Counted from the stretch's first letter, positions 16,357 through 27,138 are shown. The stretch is DNA of 64,000 nt from Treponemataceae bacterium (GCA_024402435.1 JAKSTU010000004.1:1-64000), one strand, 5' to 3'. The notes: generated by a model not told the origin, from the sequence alone. Translations and numbers: made by a program.

Positions 16357-16722
16357 TTATTTCTTCTTACCTGCAACGGTCTTTTTCTTACCTTTGCGAG
16401 TACGTGAGTTGGTACGAGTTCTCTGTCCACGAACAGGAAGTCCTTTTCTGTGGCGAAGACCACGATAACAGCCAATATCCATAAGGCGTTTGATATTCAA
16501 ACCGATCTCAGAACGCAGACGACCTTCTACTTTGTATTCGTTATCGATAATTGTACGCAGAGCGGCAACTTCATCGATTGAAAGATCGTTCATCATGCGG
16601 TTAGGATCGAGCTTTGCCTTCTTGCAGATTTCTTCTGCAGAAGAACGACCAATGCCGTAAATATATGTCAAAGCAATATTGACATGTTTGTTTGGGAGGT
16701 CAACTCCCGCAATTCGAGCCAT
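16357..16722 (-). CDS. rpsM: 30S ribosomal protein S13
   Basis: A 121-residue S13 beginning [20 protein letters not shown], with the C-terminal [20 protein letters not shown] and a basic tail ending [11 protein letters not shown]. It lies at the 30S head and contacts L5. It sits 10 nt after rpmJ. Confidence 0.97.
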   Translation of the reverse strand: MARIAGVDLPNKHVNIALTYIYGIGRSSAEEICKKAKLDPNRMMNDLSIDEVAALRTIIDNEYKVEGRLRSEIGLNIKRLMDIGCYRGLRHRKGLPVRGQRTRTNSRTRKGKKKTVAGKKK

Positions 16723-16732
16723 CTGTTACTCC

Positions 16733-16846
16733 TCAGCCCTGTCTTTGCTTGTGTTTGGGGTTGGAACAAATAATCCGGACTACACCGAATCTTTTGATAA
16801 CCTTACACTTATCGCAAATGGGCTTTACGCTGGTTCGTACTTTCAT
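16733..16846 (-). CDS. rpmJ: 50S ribosomal protein L36
   Basis: A 37-residue L36 beginning [19 protein letters not shown] and ending in the [11 protein letters not shown] zinc-binding stretch. It has three Cys and one His as in the zinc-binding form. A GGGGG ribosome site is just upstream. It follows secY directly, so the infA, map and adk genes often found here are absent. Confidence 0.96.
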   Translation of the reverse strand: MKVRTSVKPICDKCKVIKRFGVVRIICSNPKHKQRQG

Positions 16847-16966
16847 AAAAATCCCCCTGGGAAAGTGTTAAAACGGAGCGAAATTATAGCTAACCGCAAT
16901 GGTAGCAATTCCGCGTCCGTCCATTAAACACTATTTTCAAAACTTTTGCTATAGCTATTTACAAAA

Positions 16967-18289
16967 CTACAGATTTCTTGAACGAATTTTTCCGTGTTTT
17001 ACCAATCCGTCATGGTGATGCATCTTCAAAAGTGCTTCAACCTGGCTCATGGTATCAAGGTCAACTCCGACCAGAATCAAGAGTGATGTACCACCCATCA
17101 ACATTGAAATTGACTGGGGGAAGCCGAACAAGTTCTGAATAATTGTAGGCAGAACAGCAATTACAGCCAGGTACAAAGCACCGGGAAGAATCAATCTGTT
17201 CAAAACCTTCTGCATATACTCTTCAGTTTTATCACTTCTGATTCCGGGAATAGAACCACCGTTTTCACGGATATTCTTTGCAATTTCTGAGGGGTTCAGG
17301 GTTACCTGTGTGTAGAAGTAAGCAAAGAAAATGATCAACAAAACTTCGAGAATGTTATACCAAACACCACTGGGAGTTAAGAAATTGGCAAGTTTCTGCA
17401 ACCAACGAACATTCGGACCCAAACTTGTTGCAATCTGGAGAGGGAATGTAAGGAATGAAGAAGCAAAAATTACCGGGATAACTCCGGACGGATTGATTTT
17501 GAAAGGAATGTATGTACTCTGTCCGCCATACATTTTTCTACCGACAACCCGTTTTGCATAGTGGATCGGAATCTTGCGTTCACCCTGCTGTTCATAAACA
17601 ACAAGAGCAATGATTCCTGCAAACATAAGAAGTACAACGATAACGAAAACAACATTGATGTCGCCATTTTTTACCATGCGTCCCAGTTCCCATACTGCAG
17701 AGGGAAGACGGGCAACAATACCAGCGAAAATCAGCATTGAAATACCGTTGCCGATTCCGCGGGCAGTAATCTGCTCACCAAGCCAAATTGTTATCATTGT
17801 TCCTGTTGTTACAGTGATCATAACAATGAGTGTAAATACAACACTGTTAGAAATCAGAATAGCATCAGGAATGCTGGCAGCATAAGCTCTAACTGCAACT
17901 GACTGAATAAGACATACAAAAACTGTTCCAATGCGTGTCCATGCATTGAATTTTTTCTGTCCGCCATCTTCCTGAACAATCTTTTTCAGACTGGGGAAGA
18001 TGATCAGAGCAAGTTGCATGATAATCTGTGTTGAAATGTAGGGCATTACGCCCAACATAAACACAGAAAAGTTTGAGAAAGCACCACCGGCAAAGAAATC
18101 CATATAATCTACAAACGCATTGCTACCGCTTGTGAGAGTATCAAAATAGGAAGTCAGTGCCTGTGGATTAATTCCGGGGATAGTTAAAACACTACCCAAG
18201 CGAAATACTGCAAGAATCAAAAAAGTAAAAAGAATGCGCTGACGCAGTTCTTTTACTCTAAACATGTTTACAATAGGATTATGTGCCAT
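16967..18289 (-). CDS. secY: Protein translocase subunit SecY
   Basis: A 440-residue channel subunit of the Sec translocon with about ten transmembrane helices. The N-terminus has ELRQRILFTFLILAVFRLGS. The ITARGIGNGISMLIFAGI stretch and the long cytoplasmic loop with GERKIPIHYAKR precede the last helices. It stands in the usual place after rplO. About 120 nt separate it from rpmJ. Confidence 0.98.
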   Translation of the reverse strand: MAHNPIVNMFRVKELRQRILFTFLILAVFRLGSVLTIPGINPQALTSYFDTLTSGSNAFVDYMDFFAGGAFSNFSVFMLGVMPYISTQIIMQLALIIFPSLKKIVQEDGGQKKFNAWTRIGTVFVCLIQSVAVRAYAASIPDAILISNSVVFTLIVMITVTTGTMITIWLGEQITARGIGNGISMLIFAGIVARLPSAVWELGRMVKNGDINVVFVIVVLLMFAGIIALVVYEQQGERKIPIHYAKRVVGRKMYGGQSTYIPFKINPSGVIPVIFASSFLTFPLQIATSLGPNVRWLQKLANFLTPSGVWYNILEVLLIIFFAYFYTQVTLNPSEIAKNIRENGGSIPGIRSDKTEEYMQKVLNRLILPGALYLAVIAVLPTIIQNLFGFPQSISMLMGGTSLLILVGVDLDTMSQVEALLKMHHHDGLVKHGKIRSRNL

Positions 18290-18305
18290 GTGCTCTCAGT
18301 CTCCG

Positions 18306-18761
18306 TTACTCAGCGGCAGCTTCTTTTACGCTTCCGCCAGCTTTTTCTATCTTCTCTTTTGCAGAAGCAGAAACTTTATCTACGTCGACTGTGAGTTTTT
18401 TGGTCAATTCACCATCGCCAAGCACTTTTACCAGAGCAGAAGCTTTTTTCAGCATTCCTTTCTGGATCAGTGTTTCTTTGTTTACCACTTCGTCTGAAGA
18501 ATATTTTGCTTCAATCTCAGAAAGATTGAAAATTTCATACTCTTTTTTGAAGTAGTAGTTTGAGAAACCACGGCGTGCAATACGGCGGTACAAAGGCATC
18601 TGACCACCTTCGAAACCAACGTATACTTTTCCACCTGAACGTGACTGCTGACCTTTGTTACCACGGCCGGCTGTTGAACCCAGTCCTGAAGATGAACCGC
18701 GTCCGACACGTTTTCTGTTTTTTGTAGCACCGTAGGGAGCTTTAAGTGTGTAATCTGACAT
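18306..18761 (-). CDS. rplO: 50S ribosomal protein L15
   Basis: A 151-residue L15. The glycine-rich basic N-terminus (GRGSSSGLGSTAGRGNKGQQ) is followed by FEGGQMPLYRRIARRGF. The start codon overlaps the rpmD stop by one base (TGATG), indicating coupled translation. Confidence 0.97.
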   Translation of the reverse strand: MSDYTLKAPYGATKNRKRVGRGSSSGLGSTAGRGNKGQQSRSGGKVYVGFEGGQMPLYRRIARRGFSNYYFKKEYEIFNLSEIEAKYSSDEVVNKETLIQKGMLKKASALVKVLGDGELTKKLTVDVDKVSASAKEKIEKAGGSVKEAAAE

Positions 18762-18955
18762 CAGTTCATCTCCTCAACTTTTACCAAATGCTGTACAGAA
18801 GCAATCATGCCCATGATGGCAGGGTTTGCTACGTGCTCAGCACTGGAGTTGATCTTTCTAAGACCCAGAGAACGTACAGTAGCACGTTTTTCAGGCTTCT
18901 GTCCGATTGTACTCCGGATCAAAGTTACTTTAACTTTCTTGTCTTCTTTAGCCAT
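18761..18955 (-). CDS. rpmD: 50S ribosomal protein L30
   Basis: A 64-residue L30 with VKVTLIRSTIGQKPEKRATV and SLGLRKIN, the normal length for bacteria. It is 4 nt downstream of rpsE and overlaps rplO by one base. Confidence 0.95.
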   Translation of the reverse strand: MAKEDKKVKVTLIRSTIGQKPEKRATVRSLGLRKINSSAEHVANPAIMGMIASVQHLVKVEEMN

Positions 18956-18959
18956 ACCA

Positions 18960-19478
18960 TTAACCCCACAAATCTTTCAGGGTTTTGCCCCTGTTTTTGG
19001 CAACGGTACGTGCATCCATGAGGCCTTTGCAAGCTTCAAAAGTTGCGCGAACAACGTTTACTGATGTGCGTGAGCCAAGTGACTTTGACATAACATCAGT
19101 TGCGCCTGCAGCTTCAAGAACAGCACGAACTGCGCCACCGGCAATAATACCGGTACCGGAACATGCAGGTTTGAGCAAAACAGAAGAACTCTTGTATTCT
19201 GCCTGAATTTCATGCGGAATTGTACCGTTCTTAAGAGGAACAGTAATCAAGTTTCTCTTTGCTCTGTCAACGCTTTTGCGAATAGCTTCAGTAACATCAT
19301 TTGCTTTACCGAAACCAAATCCGACTCTGCCTTTTTTGTCACCAACAACAGTCAATGCCGAGAAAGAAAATCTGCGTCCGCCTTTTACAACTTTTGCAGT
19401 TCTGTTGAGTTTTACGAGTTTCTCAACAAATTCTTTTTCTTTCGGCTGATCCTTATCATAATTCTTCTGGTGTTCCAT
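18960..19478 (-). CDS. rpsE: 30S ribosomal protein S5
   Basis: A 172-residue S5. The double-stranded RNA-binding half has [18 protein letters not shown] and [10 protein letters not shown]; the C-terminal half has [16 protein letters not shown] start at the second of two nearby ATGs: AGGAG abuts the first ATG but lies at a normal 6 nt from the second. Confidence 0.96.
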   Translation of the reverse strand: MEHQKNYDKDQPKEKEFVEKLVKLNRTAKVVKGGRRFSFSALTVVGDKKGRVGFGFGKANDVTEAIRKSVDRAKRNLITVPLKNGTIPHEIQAEYKSSSVLLKPACSGTGIIAGGAVRAVLEAAGATDVMSKSLGSRTSVNVVRATFEACKGLMDARTVAKNRGKTLKDLWG

Positions 19479-19487
19479 TAACATCTC

Positions 19488-19850
19488 CTAGAATACGATA
19501 CCGGCTTTGCGAGTGCCGTCAGCAAGAGCCTTAACAACACCGTGATACAGATAACCGTTGCGGTCGAATACCACAGTTTTGATTTCTTTTTCTGCAAGTC
19601 TTTTGCCCATTGCTTCTCCAAGCTTTTCAGCACCCTCTGTATTGGGTTTGAGAGAAGCAAACTCTTTTTCAAGAGTAGAAATAGAAGCCAAAGTCTTTCC
19701 AGCATCGTCATCGATAGCCTGCATATACAGATTTGTATTGCTACGAGTAACTGTCAAGCGGGGACGCTCGGCACTACCGCGAAGTGTCTTACGGATGTGA
19801 ACCTTTCTCTTAAGCCGCTTTCTGTCTTTGTCATTAAGTTTCTTAAACAT
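19488..19850 (-). CDS. rplR: 50S ribosomal protein L18
   Basis: A 120-residue L18, a 5S rRNA-binding protein, with the basic N-terminus [37 protein letters not shown] and the C-terminal [18 protein letters not shown]. It lies between rplF and rpsE as usual. Confidence 0.97.
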   Translation of the reverse strand: MFKKLNDKDRKRLKRKVHIRKTLRGSAERPRLTVTRSNTNLYMQAIDDDAGKTLASISTLEKEFASLKPNTEGAEKLGEAMGKRLAEKEIKTVVFDRNGYLYHGVVKALADGTRKAGIVF

Positions 19851-19862
19851 ATAGCTACACCC

Positions 19863-20405
19863 TTATTTTACACCGGACTTACCGACTTTACGTCTGATTG
19901 TCTCGTTCTCATACTTGATACCTTTACCTTTGTAAGGTTCAGGTGCTCTGAGTTTTCTCAAATCAGCGGCAAATTCACCAACTTCCTGTTTGCTGATTCC
20001 AGTAATTGAAATCTTACCCTGAGCATCTGCTGTTACAGTCAGGTTTTCAGGAATCAGGGCGATAAACTCTGATGAATAACCGAGATTCATTACAAGCAGA
20101 TTTCCCTGTACTTCTGCACGGAAACCTACACCATTAATCACAAGATTTTTTGTATAGCCTGCTGTTACACCAACAACCATGTTGTTGATCAACTGGCGGT
20201 ACAAACCATGTGCTGCACTTGCTTCTTTTGAAGTATTAACGGGTTTTACTACAACAGCATTGTCAGCAACTTCGATTGTTACGAGGTTGTTGTATTCCTG
20301 TTCAAGTTTTCCCTTGGGACCTTCTACAGTAATCAGTGCCGGTGAAACAGTTACTTTTACACCTGCAGGAACAGCAACAGGAAGTTTTCCAATTCTTGAT
20401 GGCAT
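19863..20405 (-). CDS. rplF: 50S ribosomal protein L6
   Basis: A 180-residue L6 made of two repeated alpha/beta domains. The start is [20 protein letters not shown], and the C-terminal signature is [17 protein letters not shown]. It binds near the sarcin-ricin loop. Confidence 0.97.
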   Translation of the reverse strand: MPSRIGKLPVAVPAGVKVTVSPALITVEGPKGKLEQEYNNLVTIEVADNAVVVKPVNTSKEASAAHGLYRQLINNMVVGVTAGYTKNLVINGVGFRAEVQGNLLVMNLGYSSEFIALIPENLTVTADAQGKISITGISKQEVGEFAADLRKLRAPEPYKGKGIKYENETIRRKVGKSGVK

Positions 20406-20417
20406 CTTAAGCTCCTA

Positions 20418-20816
20418 TTACCAAACGGTGCAGATCAATTCACCGCCTACCATTTTCTCAGAGGCTTTTTTACCAGTAGTAACACCCAGAGAGGTAGACA
20501 CGATTACAGTACCGTATCCATTGTAGACACGGGGCAGATCCTTATAACCTGCATAAACACGGCGACCGGGAGTAGAAACTTTTTCGATTCCGTGAATAAC
20601 AGAGTTATTTTCATCATCATACTTCAAGAAAATACGGATGCCGTTGAAGCCATCCTGGCTTACTTTTTTGAAGTTCTTAATATAACCTTCAGCTTTCAGA
20701 ATTTTCACGATTTCCAATTTGAGTTTGGAAGTAGGAACATCTACTTTCTCGTGACGGGCCATAGCCGCATTCCGAACCTTGGTAAGCATATCTGCGATAG
20801 GGTCTGAAACACTCAT
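20418..20816 (-). CDS. rpsH: 30S ribosomal protein S8
   Basis: A 132-residue S8 beginning [17 protein letters not shown] and ending with [22 protein letters not shown], the canonical core. In many bacteria S8 represses the spc operon; no S8-like target hairpin was identified here. Confidence 0.97.
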   Translation of the reverse strand: MSVSDPIADMLTKVRNAAMARHEKVDVPTSKLKLEIVKILKAEGYIKNFKKVSQDGFNGIRIFLKYDDENNSVIHGIEKVSTPGRRVYAGYKDLPRVYNGYGTVIVSTSLGVTTGKKASEKMVGGELICTVW

Positions 20817-20831
20817 CTCTAATCTCCTATA

Positions 20832-21017
20832 CTACCAGCTGGATTTTGTTACACCAGGAAGAAGACCTTCGCTGGCGAGCTTGCGGAAACAAAGACGACA
20901 CATCTTGTATTTCCCAAGATATCCACGAGGACGTCCGCAGATCTGGCAACGGTTATATTTCCGTGTGCTGTATTTAGGTGTGCGGGCTGCCTTGATAATC
21001 ATTGATTTTTTAGCCAT
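20832..21017 (-). CDS. rpsN: 30S ribosomal protein S14, zinc-binding type Z
   Basis: A 61-residue S14 of the short zinc-containing form. CQIC (residues 24-27) and CRLC (40-43) supply the four ligands. It ends [11 protein letters not shown], typical of type Z. Confidence 0.97.
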   Translation of the reverse strand: MAKKSMIIKAARTPKYSTRKYNRCQICGRPRGYLGKYKMCRLCFRKLASEGLLPGVTKSSW

Positions 21018-21032
21018 GTACTAAGTCCTCAC

Positions 21033-21584
21033 TTACTTCCTGAAAGGCATTCCAAACTTGGTAAGCAGAGCACGAGCATCGCTGTCAGTCTTTGCACTTG
21101 TCACAACGTTGATATTCAAACCTGAAACTTTTTCGATTTTGTCGAAGTCGATTTCAGGGAAGATAATCTGTTCAGTAATACCAAGCGAATAGTTTCCATG
21201 TCCATCAAAGCCAGTAGCCTTGATACCGCGGAAATCCTTAACACGGGGTAATGCAACATTGATAAGACGATCAAGGAATTCATACATTCTTGCACCGCGC
21301 AATGTTACCATTACACCAACCTCATTGCCCTCTCTTAACTTGAAGTTAGCAATTGATTTTTTCGCCTTGGTTTTCACAGCCTTCTGACCTGTAATAGCTG
21401 TCAGGTCAGTCACTGCGGCATCAAGGAGTTTCTTATTTGAGAGAGCTTCACCCACACCCATGCTGACTACAATCTTTTTGATTGCAGGAATCTGCATGAC
21501 GGACTTGTATCCGAGTTCTTTAAAGAGCTCCGGGGCAATAGTGTCGTTATAGACTTTCTTAAGCCGGGGTACGTAATTACTCAT
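21033..21584 (-). CDS. rplE: 50S ribosomal protein L5
   Basis: An L5 of 183 residues when started at the ATG giving [15 protein letters not shown]. Six extra codons upstream would run into rplX. The chosen ATG overlaps the rplX stop by one base (TAATG), with GGAGA upstream inside rplX. L5 binds 5S rRNA. Motifs include [18 protein letters not shown] and [20 protein letters not shown]. Confidence 0.96.
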   Translation of the reverse strand: MSNYVPRLKKVYNDTIAPELFKELGYKSVMQIPAIKKIVVSMGVGEALSNKKLLDAAVTDLTAITGQKAVKTKAKKSIANFKLREGNEVGVMVTLRGARMYEFLDRLINVALPRVKDFRGIKATGFDGHGNYSLGITEQIIFPEIDFDKIEKVSGLNINVVTSAKTDSDARALLTKFGMPFRK

Positions 21585-21898
21585 TACAGTGTGTCTCCAC
21601 ATTTACGGCAAACGCGAAGTTTTTTGTCGCCGTCGAGTTTATAACCAATTCTGGTAGGACCACATTTTTTGCAAACGATTGCAACATTTGAAATGTGCAA
21701 AGGTGCTTCTACTTCTGCGATTCCACCACGATCCTGCTGGTTGCGTTTTTTCATCGCTTTCTTTACAAGGTTTACACCTGCAACGATAACTCTGTCTTTG
21801 TCGCGGATAACGCGGACAACGGTTCCCCGTTTGCCCTTATCTTTTCCAGCAATAACTTGAACTGTATCGTCCTTGCGAATCTTGAATTTCTTTTCCAT
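21584..21898 (-). CDS. rplX: 50S ribosomal protein L24 with C-terminal zinc ribbon
   Basis: A 104-residue L24. The KOW motif is in [20 protein letters not shown], followed by the [15 protein letters not shown] signature. The C-terminus keeps two CxxC pairs, CKKC and CRKC, as in the zinc-containing form. I prefer the ATG with GGAG 9 nt upstream to the TTG two codons earlier. Confidence 0.96.
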   Translation of the reverse strand: MEKKFKIRKDDTVQVIAGKDKGKRGTVVRVIRDKDRVIVAGVNLVKKAMKKRNQQDRGGIAEVEAPLHISNVAIVCKKCGPTRIGYKLDGDKKLRVCRKCGDTL

Positions 21899-21918
21899 AT
21901 TCAATTTCTCCTACGACC

Positions 21919-22287
21919 TTACAGAACTTCCGGTGCGAGAGATACAATTTTCATGTAATCCATATCGCGGAGTTCACGGGCTACAGGACCAAATACACGT
22001 TTTCCTTTGGGGTTTTTATTTGCATCAATGATAACACAAGCGTTGTCATCAAAGCGAATATATGTTCCGTCAGGACGACGATATTCCTTTGCAATACGTA
22101 CGATTACAGCCTTTTCAACAGATCCCTTTTTGATAGTTGATGTAGGAATAGCATCCTTAACAGCAACTACAATAACATCACCGATACTTGCATAGCGACG
22201 ATGTGATCCGCCGATAACTTTGATACACTGAACTGTTTTAGCACCGGAGTTGTCAGCAACAGTCAAATTTGTCTGCATTTGAATCAT
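21919..22287 (-). CDS. rplN: 50S ribosomal protein L14
   Basis: A 122-residue L14 beginning [20 protein letters not shown] and ending [12 protein letters not shown]-like ([13 protein letters not shown]), the standard size. AGGAG lies 7 nt before the ATG. It sits at the subunit interface. Confidence 0.97.
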   Translation of the reverse strand: MIQMQTNLTVADNSGAKTVQCIKVIGGSHRRYASIGDVIVVAVKDAIPTSTIKKGSVEKAVIVRIAKEYRRPDGTYIRFDDNACVIIDANKNPKGKRVFGPVARELRDMDYMKIVSLAPEVL

Positions 22288-22298
22288 GTCAGTTCTCC

Positions 22299-22571
22299 TT
22301 AGCGTGCCCGTTCAACGATCTCGGCAAGGCGCCAGCACTTGTCTTTACTCAAGGGGCGGCATTCCACGATGCGAACTGTGTCACCTGTATGTGCATCGTT
22401 CAGTTCATCATGAGCCTTGCATTTCTTGACGCGTGTAACGTACTTTTTATAAAGCGGGTGAAGCTTTTTGGTTGTTACTGAAACAACAATGGTTTTGTCC
22501 ATTTTGTCACTGGTAACAATTCCAACAAAAGAGCGTTTACCGGCCTTGTTCTGAACATTCTGTTCTTCCAC
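22299..22571 (-). CDS. rpsQ: 30S ribosomal protein S17
   Basis: A 90-residue S17 with [20 protein letters not shown] and the C-terminal [19 protein letters not shown]. It is 10 nt after rpmC. Confidence 0.97.
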   Translation of the reverse strand: MEEQNVQNKAGKRSFVGIVTSDKMDKTIVVSVTTKKLHPLYKKYVTRVKKCKAHDELNDAHTGDTVRIVECRPLSKDKCWRLAEIVERAR

Positions 22572-22581
22572 GGGTCAGCTC

Positions 22582-22785
22582 CTACTTATCCAATCCGGCG
22601 ATTTCTTTCTGCCGGATAAGCGTATTAAGCGTTGCAATTTCACGACGCATTGTACGTTTCTGCATCGGATTATCAACGTGTCCAACAACCATCTGGAATC
22701 TAAGATCCATATACTTCTTGCTCAGCTCATTCCGTTTCGCAACAAGTTCGGAATAAGACAGTTCTTTCTTTGCAGCTTTTGCCAT
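22582..22785 (-). CDS. rpmC: 50S ribosomal protein L29
   Basis: A 67-residue L29, two helices with ELSKKYMDLRFQMVVGHVDN and MRREIATLNTLIRQKE. It is near the peptide exit tunnel and is co-transcribed with rplP and rpsQ. Confidence 0.96.
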   Translation of the reverse strand: MAKAAKKELSYSELVAKRNELSKKYMDLRFQMVVGHVDNPMQKRTMRREIATLNTLIRQKEIAGLDK

Positions 22786-22795
22786 CTTTTACTCC

Positions 22796-23215
22796 TTACT
22801 CTACACGAGTTTTGAATGCAACTTTTGTTTTAATCGGGAGTTTGCTTCCTGCAAGGTGGCAAGCTTCTGCAGCAAGATTCTCATCTACACCGCCGATTTC
22901 AAACAAAATCTGACCCGGTTTAATAACTGCGGCCCAGAATTCCGGAGCACCTTTTCCTTTTCCCATGCGGCTTTCTGCAGGGTGTTTGGAAATCGGTTTG
23001 TCCGGGAATACTCTAATCCAAACCTGACCTTTACGGTTCAGTTTACGGTTCAAAGCAACACGAGCTGCTTCAATGTGTTTTGCGCTCAACCAAATCGGTT
23101 CAAGAGCAACCAGTGCTACATCACCAAAATCCAGGTAATTACCACGTGTTGCGTTACCTTTGATTCTACCGCGCTGCACTTTACGGTGCATTACTCTCTT
23201 AGGACTCAGTGCCAT
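22796..23215 (-). CDS. rplP: 50S ribosomal protein L16
   Basis: A 139-residue L16 beginning [20 protein letters not shown], with [20 protein letters not shown]. It begins 2 nt after the rpsC stop. Confidence 0.97.
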   Translation of the reverse strand: MALSPKRVMHRKVQRGRIKGNATRGNYLDFGDVALVALEPIWLSAKHIEAARVALNRKLNRKGQVWIRVFPDKPISKHPAESRMGKGKGAPEFWAAVIKPGQILFEIGGVDENLAAEACHLAGSKLPIKTKVAFKTRVE

Positions 23216-23217
23216 GA

Positions 23218-23985
23218 CTAACTCCTTGAAGCTTTAGAAGCGCGTGGAGCGCGGTCTTTCTTTTTGTCTGCATTGTCTGCATTGTCAGAACTGCGCTCTG
23301 TGCGGTCGCGGCGTTTTCTCAGAAGCTGTCCAGCATCTTCGTTCTGCTCATGACCATACATCATTCCGTTATATACCCAAACTTTAACACCAATCTTTCC
23401 GAATGTTGTCAAAGCTTCAGCAAATCCATAATCAATGTCTGCACGAAGTGTATGAAGAGGAACGCGACCATCTTTGTACTCTTCTGTACGTGACATATCT
23501 GCACCACCAAGACGTCCGCTCAAACGGATTTTGATACCCTGAGCGCCACCTTTCATGGCATTGCCTGTTGCCTGTTTCAAACACTTGCGGAAAGAACCGC
23601 GGTTTTCCAACTGGCGGGCAATATTCTGTGCAACCAGAGAAGCATTGATTTCAGCTCTTTTGACCTCTTTGATTTTGATCTGAACTTTCTTTGTCAGCTT
23701 TTTCTGGATTTCGACGCCAATTTTTTCAATGTTGGCACCTTTTACACCAATAATAACACCGGGGCGAGCAGTATGAATTACAATTGTAATCCGCTGAGGA
23801 TGACGAATAATTTCAATCTCAGCAATATCTGCATTTTTGCATTCCGGCAGTTCCTGAACCATCTTTCTGATTTTCAGATCTTCAAGTACCAAATCTGCGT
23901 ACTCACGAGGATCTGCATACCAGCGAGAGGACCAAGTTTTATTTACGCCAAGGCGTAATCCGATAGGATTTACTTTCTGTCCCAC
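23218..23985 (-). CDS. rpsC: 30S ribosomal protein S3
   Basis: A 255-residue S3 when started at GTG ([18 protein letters not shown]), the universal S3 start. GGGGG lies 6 nt upstream, and the GTG is 1 nt past the rplV stop. A longer reading would overlap rplV. The KH domain has [17 protein letters not shown]; the C-terminal domain has [20 protein letters not shown] basic, Ser/Asn/Asp-containing tail of about 45 residues follows. Confidence 0.96.
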   Translation of the reverse strand: MGQKVNPIGLRLGVNKTWSSRWYADPREYADLVLEDLKIRKMVQELPECKNADIAEIEIIRHPQRITIVIHTARPGVIIGVKGANIEKIGVEIQKKLTKKVQIKIKEVKRAEINASLVAQNIARQLENRGSFRKCLKQATGNAMKGGAQGIKIRLSGRLGGADMSRTEEYKDGRVPLHTLRADIDYGFAEALTTFGKIGVKVWVYNGMMYGHEQNEDAGQLLRKRRDRTERSSDNADNADKKKDRAPRASKASRS

Positions 23986-23986
23986 T

Positions 23987-24343
23987 TTATTCCCCCGCCT
24001 TTTCATCAACAATGACGGTGATATGACACATTCTTCTCAAGAGCATATCAGCACGGCCACGGGCACGGAACCAAATTCTCTTAAGACGAGGACCTTCGTC
24101 AATCCGAATTTCCTTGATATAGAGCATATCTTCATCAAGTTTTTTGTTAGCATAAAGTGCATTTGCGATTGCAGACTTAAGTGTAGCGCGAATCAGTTTT
24201 GCACCTTTCTGCGGCATATTCTCAAGAATAGCCATAGCCTCTGAACAAGTCTTTCTTTTTACCACATTAGCTACAGGACGAACCTTTGTAGGTGAAGCAA
24301 TCAGAAATTTTGTAGTGGCAATATATCCGCTTTTTTCAGCCAT
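23987..24343 (-). CDS. rplV: 50S ribosomal protein L22
   Basis: An L22 of 118 residues from the second of two adjacent ATGs ([14 protein letters not shown]), which sits 5 nt from AGGTGG. The core has [20 protein letters not shown] and the C-terminal [21 protein letters not shown]22 lines the exit tunnel. Confidence 0.96.
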   Translation of the reverse strand: MAEKSGYIATTKFLIASPTKVRPVANVVKRKTCSEAMAILENMPQKGAKLIRATLKSAIANALYANKKLDEDMLYIKEIRIDEGPRLKRIWFRARGRADMLLRRMCHITVIVDEKAGE

Positions 24344-24355
24344 CATATCCACCTA

Positions 24356-24634
24356 TTATTTTCCAGCCTTGTTATCAGATCCGGCATGACCACGGAAGAT
24401 ACGAGTGGGTGAAAACTCGCCGAGTTTGTGACCGACGAGGTTTTCTGTAACGTATACAGGAACCCATGATTTGCCGTTATATACAGAAATAGTATTTCCT
24501 ACCATTTCAGGAATAATTGTCGAACAGCGAGAATATGTTTTAATCATCTTTCTATCCGACTGCTTATTCATTTCAACAACCTTCTTGTAAAGGCTCTTTT
24601 CGATGAAAGGTCCTTTTTTAACAGATCTTGACAC
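24356..24634 (-). CDS. rpsS: 30S ribosomal protein S19
   Basis: A 92-residue S19 beginning [19 protein letters not shown], with [20 protein letters not shown] and [13 protein letters not shown]. It lies 14 nt after rplB. Confidence 0.97.
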   Translation of the reverse strand: MSRSVKKGPFIEKSLYKKVVEMNKQSDRKMIKTYSRCSTIIPEMVGNTISVYNGKSWVPVYVTENLVGHKLGEFSPTRIFRGHAGSDNKAGK

Positions 24635-24648
24635 GGTTAACTCCTAAT

Positions 24649-25473
24649 TTACTTCTTCCGGCGAGAGACAATAAAGTTGTCTGACACCTTCCGCTTATTA
24701 CGGGTTTTGTATCCACGACAAGGCTGTCCCCACGGTGTAACCGGGTTGCGACCTTTACCAGCACCTTCACCACCACCCAGCGGATGATCAACTGGGTTCA
24801 TTGCCATACCACGTACAGTAGGACGGCGTCCGATCCAACGAGCACGACCAGCTTTTCCAAGTGATGTATTCATAAGATCTTCGTTTCCAACTGTTCCGAT
24901 TGTTGCATAGCATTTCTGATGAACACGACGAATTTCGCCTGAAGGAAGTTTGATTGTTACATACTCGCCTTCTTTTGCTGCAACCAGAGCACTGGTACCT
25001 GCAGAACGGGCAAGCTGTCCACCACGGCCAAGGTTCAATTCGATGTTATGAACAGTGAAACCAACAGGGATTGATTCCAAAGGAAGAGCATTTCCCAAAG
25101 CGAGAGCTGCTTTTTCACCAGAAACAATCTTCTGTCCGATTTCCAATCCTTTAGGAGCGATAATGTAGCGTTTTTCTCCATCAGCATAGAAAATCAACGC
25201 AATGTTTGCACTTCTGTTAGGATCATATTCAATTGTCTTAACAGTTCCGGGGATTCCGTGTTTATCACGTTTGAAATCGATTTCCCGGTACCGTCTTTTG
25301 TGTCCGCCGCCTTGATGACGTACTGAAATACGTCCCTTAGCACCGCGTCCACCATTAGACTTGCGTCCGCTTGTCAGACTTTTCTCAGGTCTGTCAGCAG
25401 TAAGCTCGTCTCTCCGCAAATCAATACGGGTTCTCGTACCTGCGGTAATAGGCTTATATACTTTAAGAGCCAT
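24649..25473 (-). CDS. rplB: 50S ribosomal protein L2
   Basis: A 274-residue L2 with [20 protein letters not shown], the [20 protein letters not shown] domain and the conserved [20 protein letters not shown] segment near the peptidyl-transferase centre. It is full length. Confidence 0.98.
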   Translation of the reverse strand: MALKVYKPITAGTRTRIDLRRDELTADRPEKSLTSGRKSNGGRGAKGRISVRHQGGGHKRRYREIDFKRDKHGIPGTVKTIEYDPNRSANIALIFYADGEKRYIIAPKGLEIGQKIVSGEKAALALGNALPLESIPVGFTVHNIELNLGRGGQLARSAGTSALVAAKEGEYVTIKLPSGEIRRVHQKCYATIGTVGNEDLMNTSLGKAGRARWIGRRPTVRGMAMNPVDHPLGGGEGAGKGRNPVTPWGQPCRGYKTRNKRKVSDNFIVSRRKK

Positions 25474-25505
25474 TATGGTTCTCCTTCAATATCGCGGTCT
25501 TAGGC

Positions 25506-25790
25506 TCAGACGCCTTCGAACACTTTGATTGTTTCGCCCGGAGCAAGCCGAACGATTGCCTTTTTCCAACTGGAAGTACGTCCCGGTCTGCCGCGCAGCC
25601 GTTTCATTTTTCCACCGACATTCATAACAGTACAGTCAACAACTTTTACATTAAAGAGTTTGCGTACTGCTTCTTTAATCTGATATTTATTGGCTTCAGG
25701 AGCTACTTTAAAAACGTATTTGCCTTCTTCACGCAAAAGTGTTGCTTTTTCAGACAACACGGGCGCAATAAGGATATCTTCATACATCAT
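25506..25790 (-). CDS. rplW: 50S ribosomal protein L23
   Basis: A 94-residue L23 with ILIAPVLSEKATLLREEGKY and RGRPGRTSSWKKAIVRLAPG. It provides the docking site at the exit tunnel. The ATG overlaps the rplD stop by one base (TAATG), with GAGGAGG about 7 nt upstream. Confidence 0.96.
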   Translation of the reverse strand: MMYEDILIAPVLSEKATLLREEGKYVFKVAPEANKYQIKEAVRKLFNVKVVDCTVMNVGGKMKRLRGRPGRTSSWKKAIVRLAPGETIKVFEGV

Positions 25791-26431
25791 TATTTTGCCT
25801 CCTCGTTTTCGTTACTATAAAAATCAGAAAGATTTTTTACAGCTGTCTCAAGTACCAGAACTTTTCTTGCATAGAAAAGGTCATGAGCACGAAGACGATT
25901 GAATGAAAGGAAAGACACGTTATGAATGTTGCGTCCAGCACGTTTGATCATTGCATCATCATCTTTCAGAATGATTACTGTTCTCTCATCTTTTGCAAAA
26001 TTGTTGAGAATCTTAACCAAATCTTTTGTTTTTCCGCTTTCAACTGAAAAATCTTCGATTACTGTTAATGTGTCATTCTGAGCTTTTCCACTCAAAATTG
26101 ACTTCATTGCCAAACGCTTTACTTTCTTGGGCAAAGCAAAACTGAAATCACGGGGTTTCGGTCCGAATACCACACCGCCGCCTCTCAGAAGCGGAGACTT
26201 TTTATCACCGCGACGAGCATTACCAGTTCCCTTCTGTTTGTAGGGTTTTGCATTGCTTCCGTGAACTTCTGCTCTGTCTTTTGTACAGGCTGTTCCAACG
26301 CGTTTGTTTGCTAATTCGTTATTGATGGCGTAGTAGATAACATCGTCATTTACGGGAAGACCGAATACGTTCTCATCTAATGTTATCGTCCTGAGTTCTT
26401 TACCATCGATTGAAAATACTTTCTTTTCCAT
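25790..26431 (-). CDS. rplD: 50S ribosomal protein L4
   Basis: A 213-residue L4. The exit-tunnel loop is KPYKQKGTGNARRGDKKSPL, followed by FGPKPRDFSFALPKKVKRLA. In some bacteria L4 autoregulates the S10 operon. The rplW start overlaps its stop. Confidence 0.97.
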   Translation of the reverse strand: MEKKVFSIDGKELRTITLDENVFGLPVNDDVIYYAINNELANKRVGTACTKDRAEVHGSNAKPYKQKGTGNARRGDKKSPLLRGGGVVFGPKPRDFSFALPKKVKRLAMKSILSGKAQNDTLTVIEDFSVESGKTKDLVKILNNFAKDERTVIILKDDDAMIKRAGRNIHNVSFLSFNRLRAHDLFYARKVLVLETAVKNLSDFYSNENEEAK

Positions 26432-26446
26432 ACATTCCTCTCGAGG

Positions 26447-27067
26447 TTATTTCTTTACCGCGGACTTAACGATCAGCGTACAGTCTTTATTCCCGGGTAC
26501 AGCACCGCGAACCATCACAACATTCAGCTCAGGATCGACTTTAACGATTCTAAGGTTCTGAACTGTTACTTTATCACAACCCATTCTTCCAGGCATTTTA
26601 ACATTCTTAAAACAATGTCCCGGAGTTGTGTTCATACCGGTACCACCCGGTTCACGATGGAATTTTGAACCATGTGTTGCACGTCCACCATGGAATCCCC
26701 AGCGTTTCATAACACCCTGGAATCCTTTACCTTTTGATGTTGCTGTAACATCAAGGAAGCGGACACCTTCAAAAAGTTCAATTCCTACTTCATCACCCAC
26801 AGCAACGTCTTTTTCGAAGTCACGAAACTCTTTCAAATGACGTTTGGGAGTGATTCCTTCTGAAAACTGACCTGCGTAAGGCTTTGTTACTTTGTTCGGT
26901 TTAAGATCTTCCAAACCAAGAACAACAGCGTCATAGCCGCAGTTTTCTTTTGTCTTGAGGGCAATGACTTTGTTAGGTTCTACGTGGATCACGGTTACCG
27001 GTGTAAGGTTTCCGTCTTCGTCAAAAACCTGGGTCATTCCCACTTTTTTTGCAATCAGACCTTTCAT
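26447..27067 (-). CDS. rplC: 50S ribosomal protein L3
   Basis: A 206-residue L3 beginning MKGLIAKKVGMTQVFDEDGN. The peptidyl-transferase-reaching extension has MKRWGFHGGRATHGSKFHRE and MPGRMGCDKVTVQNL. The gap of 71 nt from rpsJ holds a weak hairpin (TCCCT/AGGGA). Confidence 0.97.
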   Translation of the reverse strand: MKGLIAKKVGMTQVFDEDGNLTPVTVIHVEPNKVIALKTKENCGYDAVVLGLEDLKPNKVTKPYAGQFSEGITPKRHLKEFRDFEKDVAVGDEVGIELFEGVRFLDVTATSKGKGFQGVMKRWGFHGGRATHGSKFHREPGGTGMNTTPGHCFKNVKMPGRMGCDKVTVQNLRIVKVDPELNVVMVRGAVPGNKDCTLIVKSAVKK

Positions 27068-27138
27068 TCTGATAGTTCTCCTTATCGGCCGTCATCCCTT
27101 GATCCTAGGGACCGTACCGTTTTTAGCATCCTTTCGGA